Both the position numbers and the translations under genes were made by a program. The notes under the pieces are model-generated. The model was not told where the DNA came from and searched no databases. It worked only from the letters and a program-made list of their open reading frames with translations. Below, piece after piece: positions 55,405-64,000 of a stretch of 64,000 bases of DNA; within the stretch, counting starts at the first letter, position 1; each line of letters opens with the position of its first letter. Origin of the DNA: Acidobacteriota bacterium (GTDB lineage Bacteria > Acidobacteriota > Terriglobia > Acidiferrales > UBA7541); the NCBI GenBank assembly GCA_013289715.1, contig JABCZJ010000012.1:90564-154563 (forward strand). Reading direction: 5' to 3'.

Positions 55405-56931
55405 ATGATTCGACGCCCAATCCTGGCCGCTGCACTCCTGCTCTTTTTCATTCCCTCCGGCCTATGGGCTTGCACCTGTTCCAAGCAACCTCCGGGAAAA
55501 TGTCCCGGCCTGCAATCCGACGATGTGGTATTCCTCGGCACCGTCACGGAAGTCGCCGCGGTAGCTCCCGACGCTACCACCGCCGAATCCGCCGCCGCGG
55601 CGGCTAACACCAACGAAGCCAATCCCGGCGTCGCCCCCCAGACCATCGCGCCCATCACCCGCTATCATTTCCACATTGACGAAAAATTCGCCGGCCCCGA
55701 CTCCCCGGACATCGACGTCTTCTCCGGCGGCGACGACGCCGATTGCGGCTACTACTTCAAAAAGGGCCAGCAGTACATCGTTTTCACTCAACAGGAAACC
55801 GAGGGCCGCCTCTTCGCCGTCGTCTGCAGCCAGACGCGCCCCGCGAGCGAAGGTCGCGCGCTGCTTCCCCAGCTGCGCTCCATGCGCAATCACGACCGCG
55901 TCGCTTCCGTCTTCGGCGTCCTGCGTCGCTCCGATCCGCCGCTCCTCGCTCCCACCGACGATCCCGAAGATCCCATCCCGCACATAAAATTAAAGTTGCG
56001 TTCGAAGGACGATCGTTTCTCCGCCAGCACCGGCCCGGATGGCGTCTATTCTTTCTACGACGTGCACGCCGGTGAATATGTTTACACCGCCGACCTCCCA
56101 GCGCGCTTCGAGTTCTCGCAAAAAACTCTGAAAGGCGGTTTGCCCCCGTTCAAGATTCCCTCCGGCGCCTGCTACGAATACAACGTCAACGCTCTCCCCA
56201 CCGGGAAAATCCGCGGCAGCATCCTCGGACCCAACGGAAAATCGCTTAAGATCGCTTCCGTCGAGCTTTATCGCGCCGAGCGTTTCGATCCCGCGCAGCC
56301 CGGCCTCTGGGGCTTTCAAGGCTCCGACGGCAAATTCGAATTCGATCACATCGGCCCCGGCGAATATCTTCTCGTTTTTAATCGCCTGAATCGCCTCGAT
56401 CCCAATTCCCCCTTCCCGCGCACGTTCTATCCCGGCGAGCCCGAACAATCCGAAGCCCAAATCATCAAAGTAAAGGACGGCCAGCAAATTCTCAACGCCA
56501 ACATCAAACTAAAGGACGGCTACCCCACCCACACCGTAAAAGTTCAACTCAAATGGGAAGGCGGCCGCCCGTCCGGCGAAGTAACAGTTACAGCCACAGC
56601 CGAAAAAGGCGACAACCCCGCCGCCCGCAAAATCTCAGAAGGCGTTTACGAATTCACCCTGCTGCAATCGACCAGCTACACATTCTCAGCCTGGGAAGAC
56701 CTCGACCCCCAACGCCTAAGCCAACGCCACAACCAAACCACCTGCACCATCCCAGCCCGCATAGACTCCAACACACAAAAGATAAACGCCGCCAACTCAG
56801 ACGTTGCCAACACCACAGAGGGCGACGCACCCAGTGACGCAACCAATAACGCGGGAAACGCCGCCGGAGGCGATACAGCCAACGCTCCCGGCGTAATCAC
56901 CCTCAGCTTCACCAACCCTCCCTGCAACTAG
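55405..56931 (+). CDS. Secreted TIMP/NTR-like protein with carboxypeptidase-regulatory repeats
   Basis: 508 aa. ATG at 55405 starts a signal peptide (MIRRPILAAALLLFFIPSGLWA); an upstream in-frame frame is unsupported. Cleavage leaves Cys23-Thr-Cys25 as the mature N-terminus, as in tissue inhibitors of metalloproteinases, and residues to about 165 follow the NTR/TIMP pattern: Cys33, VVFLGTVTEV, DADCGYYFKKGQQYIVF (Cys114) and FAVVC (Cys141). After that come two or three carboxypeptidase-regulatory-like beta-sandwich repeats (KLRSKDDRFSASTGPDGVYSF, IRGSILGPNGKSLKIASVEL). The C-terminal 60 residues are Asn/Thr/Ala-rich. A lipoprotein with Cys23 lipidated is an alternative. Confidence 0.7.
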   Translation: MIRRPILAAALLLFFIPSGLWACTCSKQPPGKCPGLQSDDVVFLGTVTEVAAVAPDATTAESAAAAANTNEANPGVAPQTIAPITRYHFHIDEKFAGPDSPDIDVFSGGDDADCGYYFKKGQQYIVFTQQETEGRLFAVVCSQTRPASEGRALLPQLRSMRNHDRVASVFGVLRRSDPPLLAPTDDPEDPIPHIKLKLRSKDDRFSASTGPDGVYSFYDVHAGEYVYTADLPARFEFSQKTLKGGLPPFKIPSGACYEYNVNALPTGKIRGSILGPNGKSLKIASVELYRAERFDPAQPGLWGFQGSDGKFEFDHIGPGEYLLVFNRLNRLDPNSPFPRTFYPGEPEQSEAQIIKVKDGQQILNANIKLKDGYPTHTVKVQLKWEGGRPSGEVTVTATAEKGDNPAARKISEGVYEFTLLQSTSYTFSAWEDLDPQRLSQRHNQTTCTIPARIDSNTQKINAANSDVANTTEGDAPSDATNNAGNAAGGDTANAPGVITLSFTNPPCN

Positions 56932-57243
56932 CACCGCTCCGGTTTTCGCGGCTCAGCCGCTCCTGGCTGTGCTCTTGCTCTTGGCTTCGCCGTTGCCGTT
57001 GAATTTGTCTTTGACCTTGTAGCGGCGGGCTGCCTTTTAGGCGGGCGTAGTTGACTTTGACTTCGACTTTGACGCTGCAGCGGCCAGCTTTAGCTGGGCG
57101 CCTTTGCCTTTGGTTTTCTCTGCGCCCCCTGCGGTAAACCGCACCTAAAAAGGGAATCCCTGCGCAGTTTGACTTGTACGAACTCCCCTACGTAGAATCT
57201 CTGCGCGATAATTGGGGCGCGAAATCATCACATCGGAGCGTAA
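56932..57243. repeat. 312-bp intergenic block made of hairpin and phrase repeats
   Basis: Contains GGCTCAGCCGCTCC, several GTTGACTTTGACTTCGACTTTGAC tandem-like units in parts, TTTGACCTTGTAGCGGCGGGC (57010) with a matching GCGGGCG, a second AGCGGCCAGCTTTAGCTGGGC hairpin-like stretch in parts, and TCTCTGCGCCCCCTGCGGTAAA in parts at 57117. No gene is seen. Confidence 0.6.
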
Positions 57244-58809
57244 ATGAAGACCTTCCCAGCCAGCTGTGCGCTAGCCTTGTTCCTTCTCCTCGGCCATTCG
57301 ACAATCGTAGCCGCGCAAGAGCCAGCGAAAGACGCAAAGCCCGCCGCCACAGCAGACGCCAAAACCCCCGAAGCCAATCCCCCCAAAGAAGAAACCTGGC
57401 CCAGCGACCACACCATCAAGATCAACAACCAATCCATCGCCTACAAAGCCACCGCCTCCACCACTCTCCTCAAAGACGAAAAAGGCGAGCCCACCGCGCT
57501 GATCTATTCCACCGCCTACACGCGCAGCGACACCAAAGATTCCTCCCAACGCCCCATCGCCTTCATCTACAACGGCGGCCCCGGCTCCGCATCCATCTGG
57601 CTGCACATGGGCGCCTTCGGCCCGCGCCGCGTTGTCAACGCTGACCATGCCTTCACTCCGCCCGCCCCCTACAAGCTCGAAGACAACACGAACTCTCTGC
57701 TCGACAAAACAGACATGGTTTTCATCGATCCCGTGGGCACAGGCTTCAGTCGCGCCGTCGGCAAAGCGCAGAACAAAGATTTCTGGGGCGTCGACCAGGA
57801 CGTGAAAATGTTCGCGCAGTTCATCAACATCTACATCAATCGCAACAACCGCTGGAACTCCCCAAAATTTCTGATCGGAGAAAGTTACGGAACCTTCCGC
57901 TCCGCCGCGCTGGGAAATTATCTGCAGCAGCACGACGGCATCTACATTAACGGCATCGTGCTCATCTCCTCCGTGCTGAATCTCGGCACCATCTCGTTTA
58001 ATCCCGGCGACGACCTCCCCTTCATCCTCTACGTCCCCAGCTACGCCGCCACCGCCGCGTATCAAAAAGCGCTAGCAGATCCGCCGTCCGATGTCCCCGC
58101 CTTCCTAGCCGAAGCCCGAAAATTCGCCGCCACCGATTACGCCGCCGCGCTCATGAAAGGCACCAACATCACCGCCGCCGAAAAATCCGATATCGCGAAA
58201 AAACTCTCGCACTTCATCGGCCTCAGCGACGACTACCTACTGAAAGCCGACCTGCGCGTAAACCTCCAGCAATTTAACGTTGAACTAATGCGCAGCCACG
58301 GCTTAACCACTGGCCGCTACGACGCGCGCTACACCATGCCCACCTACGACATGCTCACGGAATTCGCCGAGGACGATCCGTCCTACACCGCGGTCCGCGG
58401 CGCCTTCACCGCAGCCTTCAACAGCTACGCCCGCGAAGAATTGAAAGTCACAGAAGAAAGATCCTACGAAGCTCTCAGCGGCGACGTCGGCCAAAATTGG
58501 GATTGGAAACATCGCGGCCCGCAAGGCGGCGGCTTTTTCCCCGGCTCCGCAAATGTCGCAGGCGACCTTATCCAAGCCCTGATGACCAATCCGCACCTGC
58601 AAGTCCAGGTCGAGAACGGTTTCTACGACATGGCCACCCCGTTCTACGCCACCGAATACACCATGGACCATCTCTTCCTACCAGGAAACCTGCGCGCCAA
58701 CATCCACTTCGAATACTACGGCGCAGGCCACATGATGTACCTGCACGAAGAAGACCTAACCAAGCTGAAGTCCAACATCGCCACGTTCATAGACACAGCA
58801 TCAAAATAA
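57244..58809 (+). CDS. Secreted S10 family serine carboxypeptidase
   Basis: 521 aa, ATG at 57244 with GGAGCG upstream. Signal peptide (MKTFPASCALALFLLLGHSTIVAAQ) and an Ala/Pro/Lys-rich linker to about residue 55. Serine carboxypeptidase features: oxyanion NGGPGSAS, DPVGTGFS, nucleophile Ser214 in GESYGT, an Asp in NGFYDMATPFYATE and His in GAGHMMYL. S10 enzymes remove C-terminal residues, often tolerating proline, at acidic pH. It would complete breakdown of peptides released by the S9 enzymes. It is a single gene with repeat blocks on both sides. Confidence 0.9.
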   Translation: MKTFPASCALALFLLLGHSTIVAAQEPAKDAKPAATADAKTPEANPPKEETWPSDHTIKINNQSIAYKATASTTLLKDEKGEPTALIYSTAYTRSDTKDSSQRPIAFIYNGGPGSASIWLHMGAFGPRRVVNADHAFTPPAPYKLEDNTNSLLDKTDMVFIDPVGTGFSRAVGKAQNKDFWGVDQDVKMFAQFINIYINRNNRWNSPKFLIGESYGTFRSAALGNYLQQHDGIYINGIVLISSVLNLGTISFNPGDDLPFILYVPSYAATAAYQKALADPPSDVPAFLAEARKFAATDYAAALMKGTNITAAEKSDIAKKLSHFIGLSDDYLLKADLRVNLQQFNVELMRSHGLTTGRYDARYTMPTYDMLTEFAEDDPSYTAVRGAFTAAFNSYAREELKVTEERSYEALSGDVGQNWDWKHRGPQGGGFFPGSANVAGDLIQALMTNPHLQVQVENGFYDMATPFYATEYTMDHLFLPGNLRANIHFEYYGAGHMMYLHEEDLTKLKSNIATFIDTASK

Positions 58810-58849
58810 TCAAGCGCCCAGGAGTTCCACCCTGGGACCGCCCACCTCC

Positions 58850-58990
58850 CGATTTGCGTTTCTGCCGTCGCAGTTGCTTTTGACTTTGTAGCGGCCGCCT
58901 GCTTTTTAGGCGAGCGTCGTTGACTTTGCCACTGCCGCGAACCTTGCTTTTGCATGGGCGGGTCTCAAACCCGCCCTCTTGCTCTCGCCC
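58850..58990. repeat. Intergenic hairpin repeat, copy
   Basis: TTTTGACTTTGTAGCGGCC (58878-58896) followed by GCCTGCTTTTTAGGCG, and GGGCGGGTctcaaACCCGCCC at about 58957-58977. It lies between the convergent S10 and S9 peptidase genes. Confidence 0.6.
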
Positions 58991-59037
58991 TTGAATTTGC
59001 CGTCAGCTTTGAAACGGATGCCTTTGACTTCCTAGAA

Positions 59038-61146
59038 TCAATCCCCACTCTTCGCAACAGGCGGCACCGCCGTCCCAACCCCCTTCACATAATGCCCATA
59101 CCAATACAAATACCTCTCATACCGATCCCGAATAAACGACGGCCGCGAAAACTCATGATATTGCCCCGGATAAACCACCAAAAGCGTCGGCACTCCCAAC
59201 CGCCGCAAACTCTGATACAACTGCTCCCCGTTAATCACCGGAACATTCCAATCCACCTCGCCGCCCATCACCAAAGTCGGTGTCGTGATCTTCGTCACGC
59301 GATTAAAAGGTGACAGTTTTTCCCACAGCTCGCGATTTTTCCAAGGCAATCCCAGTTCGTACTCCCAATCTCGCGAATAAAGATCGTGACCCCAACTGGT
59401 GACATAAAGAAAACTTCCCGCCCCCGAAATCGCCGCCTTGAATCGCGTCGTCTGCGTAATAATAAAGTTCGTCGAAATTCCCCCGTACGACCATCCTCCC
59501 ACACCCAACTTATCCGGATCAGCGATCCCCTGCGCCACTGCGTAATCCACCATCGCCATGTCGTCCTCAAAATCCTTGTGTCCCCAATCCGCAAAAATCG
59601 CCTTGCAATAATCCAATCCGTATCCAGAAGATCCGCGCGGGTTCGGCGTCAACACCACATACCCATTCGCCGCATAAAGCTGCGGATCAAAATTAAATTC
59701 CGCGTAGTAAGCCCACACCGGCCCGCCATGCGGCTTCAAAATCGTGGGATACTTCACCCCCGGCAGATAATCCGGCGGTTTGTACAAGTATCCCGCCACG
59801 GAGGTTCCGTCCTTGCTCTTGAAGTGCACGTACTCCACCGTCGGCAAACGCAATTCCGCCATCAACGCATCATTCACGCTCGTCAGCTTGCGCAGTTCCC
59901 CGCGCGGGGAAAGCGCGTACAACTCGTCCGGATGCGTCAGCTCTCCCACCGTCGCCACCGCCGTGCCATCCGCGCCCAGCGAATATGCTTCCACCATCTT
60001 GCGTCCGCCAATCGGCCGCGTCATCTCCCCGCCCCCAGCCGGCACGCGCATCAAATTCTGCGTTCCATCGTCATCCGCAATAAAATAAATCCATTTCCCA
60101 TCCACCGAAAATCGCGGAATCGTCGAATTGCGATCCAATTTCCGCGTCAGCACATTTGCCGCACCGCCCGTCGCCGGCGAAACCGCAATCTGTATCGTCG
60201 AATATTGAAATAGCTCCGGCTCCAGTTGCGTAGTGTACGCAATCCATTTCCCATCCGGTGACCACGCCGGCGCCTCCTCTGTACCCACATTCGTCGTCAC
60301 CTGCAGCAGCGATTTCCCCCGGTCCGCGCTGTCCGCCGCCACCACCCAGATGTCCTTGTTGTAATTCATATCCGGCTCAGGCGCCGAACGGTTGCTCGAA
60401 AACGCGATTTTGCTTGCATCCGGTGACCACGCCGGATCGCTGTCGTCGTAATCACCCGAAGTAATCTGTCTCTGCTTGTGATCGGCAATCGTAAACACGT
60501 ACAAATGCGTCCGCCGCCGGTCCAGATACCCAATCTCATCTTCTTTGAAGTGCAGCCGGTCAATCACCCACGGCCGTGGCTTGGTTTTCGCTTTGCTCGC
60601 CTTCGACTTGTTTTCCGCCGCCTCGATCTCCTCCGGCGTCGGATCCTGCAGCACGAGCACCATTCGGTCGCTCGCGGGCGACCACGCGAAACTATCCACG
60701 TCCTGAATCGTATCCGTCAGCTGCTGCGCTTCGCCTCCCTCGCGATTCAGTATCCACACCTGCTTCTTGCCCTTCTCCTCATCATCGTCGCCACCGCTTC
60801 CCTCACGCGCCGAAAGAAACGCTATATATTTTCCGTCCGGGCTCCATCGCGGATGCGAAGACGAATCATTTTCGTCGGTCAGCGGAATCGCATTCCCGCC
60901 GCCACTAGGAACCATCCATATGCGTCGCCGGTTCTTGTCGTCCTTCAAATCCGTCGTCTCCACCGTGTACGCCACCCACTTTCCGTCAGGACTGATCTGC
61001 GGATCCCCCACTTCCTTAATCCGAAAATAATCATCCACCGACAACACCCGCCCACCCGCCGTAGCACCCGCCGGATTCTGCGCCCGCGCCACGCTGCCAA
61101 CCGCCACCGACATCACAAGCAACGCAACTGTTCTATGGAATTTCAT
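59038..61146 (-). CDS. Secreted S9 family peptidase (acylaminoacyl-peptidase-like)
   Basis: 702 aa, ATG at 61146 with AAGGG upstream. Signal peptide MKFHRTVALLVMSVAVGSVARA. WD40/PD40-type beta-propeller repeats (ISPDGKWVAYTVE, HPRWSPDGKYIAFLSARE, PAWSPDASKIAFSSNR) span residues 30-430, then the alpha/beta-hydrolase with triad Ser553 (GGWSYGG), Asp632 (GGEVDWNVP) and His664 (GQYHEF). The S9C-like propeller suggests an oligopeptidase releasing short or acylated dipeptides. A glutamate- and lysine-rich loop after residue 120 is an insertion. A different S9 subgroup from 8579-10885. Confidence 0.9.
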   Translation of the reverse strand: MKFHRTVALLVMSVAVGSVARAQNPAGATAGGRVLSVDDYFRIKEVGDPQISPDGKWVAYTVETTDLKDDKNRRRIWMVPSGGGNAIPLTDENDSSSHPRWSPDGKYIAFLSAREGSGGDDDEEKGKKQVWILNREGGEAQQLTDTIQDVDSFAWSPASDRMVLVLQDPTPEEIEAAENKSKASKAKTKPRPWVIDRLHFKEDEIGYLDRRRTHLYVFTIADHKQRQITSGDYDDSDPAWSPDASKIAFSSNRSAPEPDMNYNKDIWVVAADSADRGKSLLQVTTNVGTEEAPAWSPDGKWIAYTTQLEPELFQYSTIQIAVSPATGGAANVLTRKLDRNSTIPRFSVDGKWIYFIADDDGTQNLMRVPAGGGEMTRPIGGRKMVEAYSLGADGTAVATVGELTHPDELYALSPRGELRKLTSVNDALMAELRLPTVEYVHFKSKDGTSVAGYLYKPPDYLPGVKYPTILKPHGGPVWAYYAEFNFDPQLYAANGYVVLTPNPRGSSGYGLDYCKAIFADWGHKDFEDDMAMVDYAVAQGIADPDKLGVGGWSYGGISTNFIITQTTRFKAAISGAGSFLYVTSWGHDLYSRDWEYELGLPWKNRELWEKLSPFNRVTKITTPTLVMGGEVDWNVPVINGEQLYQSLRRLGVPTLLVVYPGQYHEFSRPSFIRDRYERYLYWYGHYVKGVGTAVPPVAKSGD

Positions 61147-61239
61147 TGCGATACCCTTTCCAAGCGAGCAAAACAGATGAGGCCGCGAAGTATATCAGAA
61201 CGCATAGCAGCGGAGGACTTGCGAACGGGAAGCCGTTGT

Positions 61240-61385
61240 CGTTGCCCTTGAATTTGTGGCGGCCGCCTGCTATTCAGGCGGGCGAAGTTGTCTTTAGACT
61301 TTGACCTTGCCTCAGCTTCTCTCTGCGCATTCTGCGCACCGACCTCTGCGTCCTCTGCGTTAAATCGTTTCCCTTGCTCCCACGC
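61240..61385. repeat. Intergenic repeat block, copy
   Basis: TTGAATTTGTGGCGGCCGCC (61250-61269), GCCTGCTATTCAGGCGGGCG, TTTAGACTTTGACC and CTCTGCGTCCTCTGCGTTAAAT in parts. Same modules as the other copies, between the divergent-side S9 promoter region and the small secreted protein gene. Confidence 0.55.
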
Positions 61386-61394
61386 ACCCACAAA

Positions 61395-61424
61395 AAAAGG
61401 GCAAGGCCATCGGCCCTACCCTTT
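61395..61424 (-). terminator. Rho-independent terminator
   Basis: On the minus strand the stem AGGGTAGGGCC / GGCCTTGCCCT (loop GAT, one or two mismatches) is followed by seven T. It lies about 40 bp past the stop of the leftward small secreted protein gene. Confidence 0.7.
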
Positions 61425-61462
61425 CACAACAGCCTGCGGAGACGAATCTCCAAAAAAAACCG

Positions 61463-61813
61463 CTACGATCCCCTCGCCGTATCCATCGTCAACGACGTAA
61501 CATGAATCGTGTCCCCGTCCAACGTCCCCTTCACCGTCACCTGATGCCCGGCATGACCGTCCGCCTTATCCTGCGGCTCGAGTATGTAAACTTTCTTGTC
61601 CGCATCATTATACAAAGCGTATTTCGCCCCATGCGATTTCACGCACTTCGTCGTGCACTCGCTCTTCGCCGCGCTCGCATCCTTCGCCCCGCACATATCA
61701 TTCGTGATTACGCCCGACCACGTCCCGCTCTTCGCAGCGCTGTCTTGCCCGGCCACGGACAATCCCACCGCAAACACCATCGCAAATCCCGCCAGCATCG
61801 CACGCTTTACCAT
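61463..61813 (-). CDS. Small secreted DUF5818-like protein
   Basis: 116 aa. ATG at 61813 with GAGGAGGG upstream; a longer in-frame start is unlikely. Signal peptide MVKRAMLAGFAMVFAVGLSVAG. The mature part GTWSGVITNDMCGAK, SECTTKCVKSHGAKYAL and GHQVTVKGTLDGDTIHV is a small beta-barrel (OB-like) with three Cys, a type frequent in Acidobacteria and related to DUF5818 from memory. Function unknown; the family may bind metal or be a stress protein. It has its own terminator. Confidence 0.7.
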   Translation of the reverse strand: MVKRAMLAGFAMVFAVGLSVAGQDSAAKSGTWSGVITNDMCGAKDASAAKSECTTKCVKSHGAKYALYNDADKKVYILEPQDKADGHAGHQVTVKGTLDGDTIHVTSLTMDTARGS

Positions 61814-61968
61814 GATCGAATCCCTCCTCACCGCCAGACACGAATTCGCCAACTCTCAAGCACGCCCGAATTAATGTGTCACTAATCCCCGCATTTGTCC
61901 ATGAACCGCACCGCCGGCCGCCTTGGCCGCATTGACATCCCCTGCGGCTCCCAACTAATCTAAACGCA

Positions 61969-63477
61969 ATGCCCCCACAACCGGCCGCACCGCAAGACTT
62001 TCGCCCCTGCTCCCACCCGCATCTCTACGAAATCAACACCTGGACCTGGCTCGAACAACTTTCCGCCCGCCTCAAAAAAAATATCACCGTCGCCGAAGTC
62101 CCCGACTCCGAATGGGACGCGCTCGCGACACAAGGCTTCAACATCGTCTGGCTGATGGGCGTCTGGCAACGCAGCCCCATCTCTCGCCGCCTCATGCTGG
62201 AAAATCCCGCGAATGCCGCGCAATTCAATCTGGCGCTACCCGGCTGGAAGCCTGAGGACGTCATCAGTTCCCCCTACTCCGTCGCCGGATACTCCCCCGA
62301 TCCGCGCATTGGCTCCTGGAATTCTCTCGACGTCGCGCGCGAAAAATTGCGCTCCCGCGGCATCGCGTTATTTCTCGACTTCGTCGGCAATCACACCGCG
62401 CTCGATCATCCCTGGATGCGCGAACACTCGGAATTCTACGTCCAAGCCCCACAAGAAGAGTTCCAGAGAAACCCATCGCTTTTCTACACTCAATCCACGC
62501 AAGGCCAGCGCTACATTGCCTTAGCCAAAGATCCCTACTACCCTCCATGGCAGGACGTAGCCCAACTCAATCATTTCAATCCCGGCCTGCGCGCCGCGCA
62601 AATCGCCGACCTGCGCACCATCGCCAGCCACTGCGACGGCGTCCGCTGCGACATGGCCATGCTCCAGCTCAACGACATCTTCAACGCCAACTGGCGCCAC
62701 CTGCTCGGCGATACCCCCACGCCCGAAAAAGAATTTTGGACCGAGGCCCACGCCGCCGTCCCCAGCCTCACTCTCCTCGCCGAAGCCTATTGGGGCACCG
62801 AGCAGCGCCTGCTCGATCTAGGATTTTCCTACTCCTACGACAAAACTCTCTACGACGCCGTCCGCGACGCCAACATCTCACAAATCCGCGACCGCCTCTG
62901 GAGCAATCCCGAACGTCAAAGCGATTTCGCCCGCTTCATGGAAAATCACGACGAGCCTCGCCGCCCCGAAATTTTCCCGAACGATCGCCTCGCCGCCGAC
63001 GGCACACTCCTCGCCACCCTCCCCGGCATGCGCTTCTATCATCAAGGCGAGCTCGAAGGCCGCAGAATCCGCCAGCCTATCTCTCTGCGCCTCGCCGCCG
63101 ACGAGCCGCCCGATCTCTTCAGCACAAATTTCTTCCAGAAAATTTTACGCATCACGAAGCAGGATGTATTTCACGAAGGGAAATGGAATCTACTCGATGT
63201 CGCGCCCGAAGGCGATGCCCCCACTGACGCCCTGCTTGTCTACGAATGGCGCTCACCGAAAGCGTGGAAAATAATTGCGGTGAATCTAGCCGCTTACACT
63301 TCGCAAGGACGCGTCCACCTAGGAGACCGCGTCTCGCCAACGCAAAATTACATCTTCAACGACGAACTAAACAACGTCCGCTACGATCGCTCAGGCCAAG
63401 AACTCCACCAAATGGGCCTCTTCGTCCGCCGCGACCCCTTCCAAGCCCACCTCTTCGACATAACCCCCGCGCCCTAA
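61969..63477 (+). CDS. GH13 alpha-amylase-family glycosidase
   Basis: 502 aa. No clear ribosome site and no signal peptide, so cytoplasmic. Alpha-amylase-family regions are LFLDFVGNHTA, nucleophile Asp228 (CDGVRCDMAML), acid/base Glu272 (LLAEAYWG) and transition-state Asp328 (FMENHDEPR). The short loops and N-terminal HLYEINTWTWLEQL start resemble alpha-glucan or trehalose-related GH13 members without assigned activity. The gene stands alone between a leftward secreted-protein gene and a repeat block. Confidence 0.85.
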   Translation: MPPQPAAPQDFRPCSHPHLYEINTWTWLEQLSARLKKNITVAEVPDSEWDALATQGFNIVWLMGVWQRSPISRRLMLENPANAAQFNLALPGWKPEDVISSPYSVAGYSPDPRIGSWNSLDVAREKLRSRGIALFLDFVGNHTALDHPWMREHSEFYVQAPQEEFQRNPSLFYTQSTQGQRYIALAKDPYYPPWQDVAQLNHFNPGLRAAQIADLRTIASHCDGVRCDMAMLQLNDIFNANWRHLLGDTPTPEKEFWTEAHAAVPSLTLLAEAYWGTEQRLLDLGFSYSYDKTLYDAVRDANISQIRDRLWSNPERQSDFARFMENHDEPRRPEIFPNDRLAADGTLLATLPGMRFYHQGELEGRRIRQPISLRLAADEPPDLFSTNFFQKILRITKQDVFHEGKWNLLDVAPEGDAPTDALLVYEWRSPKAWKIIAVNLAAYTSQGRVHLGDRVSPTQNYIFNDELNNVRYDRSGQELHQMGLFVRRDPFQAHLFDITPAP

Positions 63478-63499
63478 CCCACGCCGCGACAAATCGCTT

Positions 63500-63722
63500 C
63501 AACTCTGGCCGTTGCAGTCACAGTCGTTTTTGAATTTGTAGCGGGCGACTTCAGGCGGGCGCGGTTGAGGTTGCAGTTGAATTTGACGTTGTCTTTGAAT
63601 TTGTAGCGGCGGTCTTCAGACCGCCAGCCGTTGCCTTGCAATTTGTAGCGGCCGGTCCCGTAACGCGGGACCGGGCACGCCTTTGCCTCTGGTTTCCTCT
63701 GCGTCTCTGCGGTTTCGACGCC
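63500..63722. repeat. Intergenic repeat block with perfect hairpins
   Basis: TTTTGAATTTGTAGCGGGC (63528), TTGAATTTGTAGCGGC (63592) running into GGCGGTCttcaGACCGCC (63608-63625), and TTTGTAGCGGCC (63642) running into GGTCCCGtaacgCGGGACC (63654-63672). It ends in CTCTGCGTCTCTGCGGTTT (63690-63708). The clearest example of the modular repeat in the window. Confidence 0.7.
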
Positions 63723-63726
63723 TTCC

Positions 63727-64000
63727 CTACTTCACCACCAATGTCAAAAAGTTATTCAAGGTCTGCGTCTGTCCATTCAAAGTAGTGGTCAGTGACAAAC
63801 TATACGTCCCCGCCGGCGTCGCTCCATTTGGCCCAGACGGCAAACTATTGCATGCCGCCGATCCCATCGCCACCAACGACAACGTCGCAAACGTCAATGC
63901 CACCCGCCGGTTCCGCCGGAACGCCCACACCGCCCCTCCCAACATCATCGACACGAGCAGCAACCCAATCCCCCCGCCAATTCCTCCCACAGGCGGCGCT
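63727..64000 (-). CDS. C-terminal end of a surface protein, cut by the window edge
   Basis: The minus-strand reading frame enters from the right edge with no start visible. It shows a Gly-rich run, one hydrophobic segment (IGLLLVSMMLGGAVWAF), basic RRNRR, a second short hydrophobic stretch with an AC, then TPAGTYSLSLTTTLNGQTQTL and the LTLVVK end. This C-terminus is the kind found on long Ig-like or beta-propeller surface proteins of Acidobacteria. Everything upstream is missing, so nothing more can be said. Confidence 0.6.
   Translation of the reverse strand, partial: APPVGGIGGGIGLLLVSMMLGGAVWAFRRNRRVALTFATLSLVAMGSAACNSLPSGPNGATPAGTYSLSLTTTLNGQTQTLNNFLTLVVK

Overview
The window looks like a chromosomal segment from a soil Acidobacteriota (Terriglobia-like). 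The pointers are: an Oar-type TonB-dependent outer-membrane protein with an N-terminal carboxypeptidase-regulatory domain; three CRTAC1-type (FG-GAP plus ASPIC/UnbV) exported proteins; two DUF885 proteins; several S9 peptidases; many Tat (SRRxFLK-like) signal peptides; high GC; and hairpin-rich intergenic repeats. I see no tRNA, rRNA, phage, IS or CRISPR. All taxonomic and family calls come from sequence recognition, not from a database search.

Layout. (1) 1-5708: the N-terminal part of a Tat-exported GH127 beta-L-arabinofuranosidase, a secreted creatininase-family protein, and a minus-strand set (small Tat protein, amidase, DUF885 protein). (2) 5866-18636: hydroxyproline catabolism. It has an APC permease, a Ser/Cys proline-racemase-superfamily enzyme, an exported S9 dipeptidyl-peptidase-like enzyme, and a tight plus-strand operon: 4-hydroxyproline epimerase, three-subunit D-hydroxyproline dehydrogenase, pyrroline-4-hydroxy-2-carboxylate deaminase and 2-oxoglutarate-semialdehyde dehydrogenase. 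A GntR/FCD regulator follows. (3) 18840-35482: arabinose/galactose glycan module with a very large secreted glycosidase-like protein, GH51 alpha-L-arabinofuranosidase, HAD phosphatase, ribulokinase, a LacI-family regulator, a second GH127, a GH27 alpha-galactosidase and the TonB-dependent receptor. (4) 36054-43930: two TPR proteins bracketing three CRTAC1 proteins. (5) 44045-52617: two exported proteins of uncertain glycosidase type, a Tat-exported GH31 and a second DUF885 protein. (6) 52764-64000: ROK-type kinase, OmpA-family protein, a TIMP-like secreted protein whose predicted mature N-terminus is Cys-Thr-Cys, S10 carboxypeptidase, S9 peptidase, small secreted protein, GH13 enzyme and the C-terminal end of a surface protein.

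How it fits together (inference). Regions 1-3 hold what is needed to strip and eat plant hydroxyproline-rich glycoproteins such as extensins. GH127 and GH51 enzymes would remove Hyp-linked arabinofuranosides, GH27 would remove Ser-linked alpha-galactose, prolyl/dipeptidyl peptidases would cut the backbone, and a complete pathway would take 4-hydroxyproline to 2-oxoglutarate. Five LacI-type palindromes (consensus AGTAAACGTTTACT) lie in noncoding DNA before both GH127 genes, GH51, the TonB receptor and the hydroxyproline operon. A second motif (TTGTAT-N3-ATA) lies before the creatininase-family gene, amidase set, hydroxyproline operon, TonB receptor and second DUF885 gene. Together they suggest that glycan and imino-acid use are co-regulated. 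A modular hairpin repeat sits in at least seven of the intergenic gaps.
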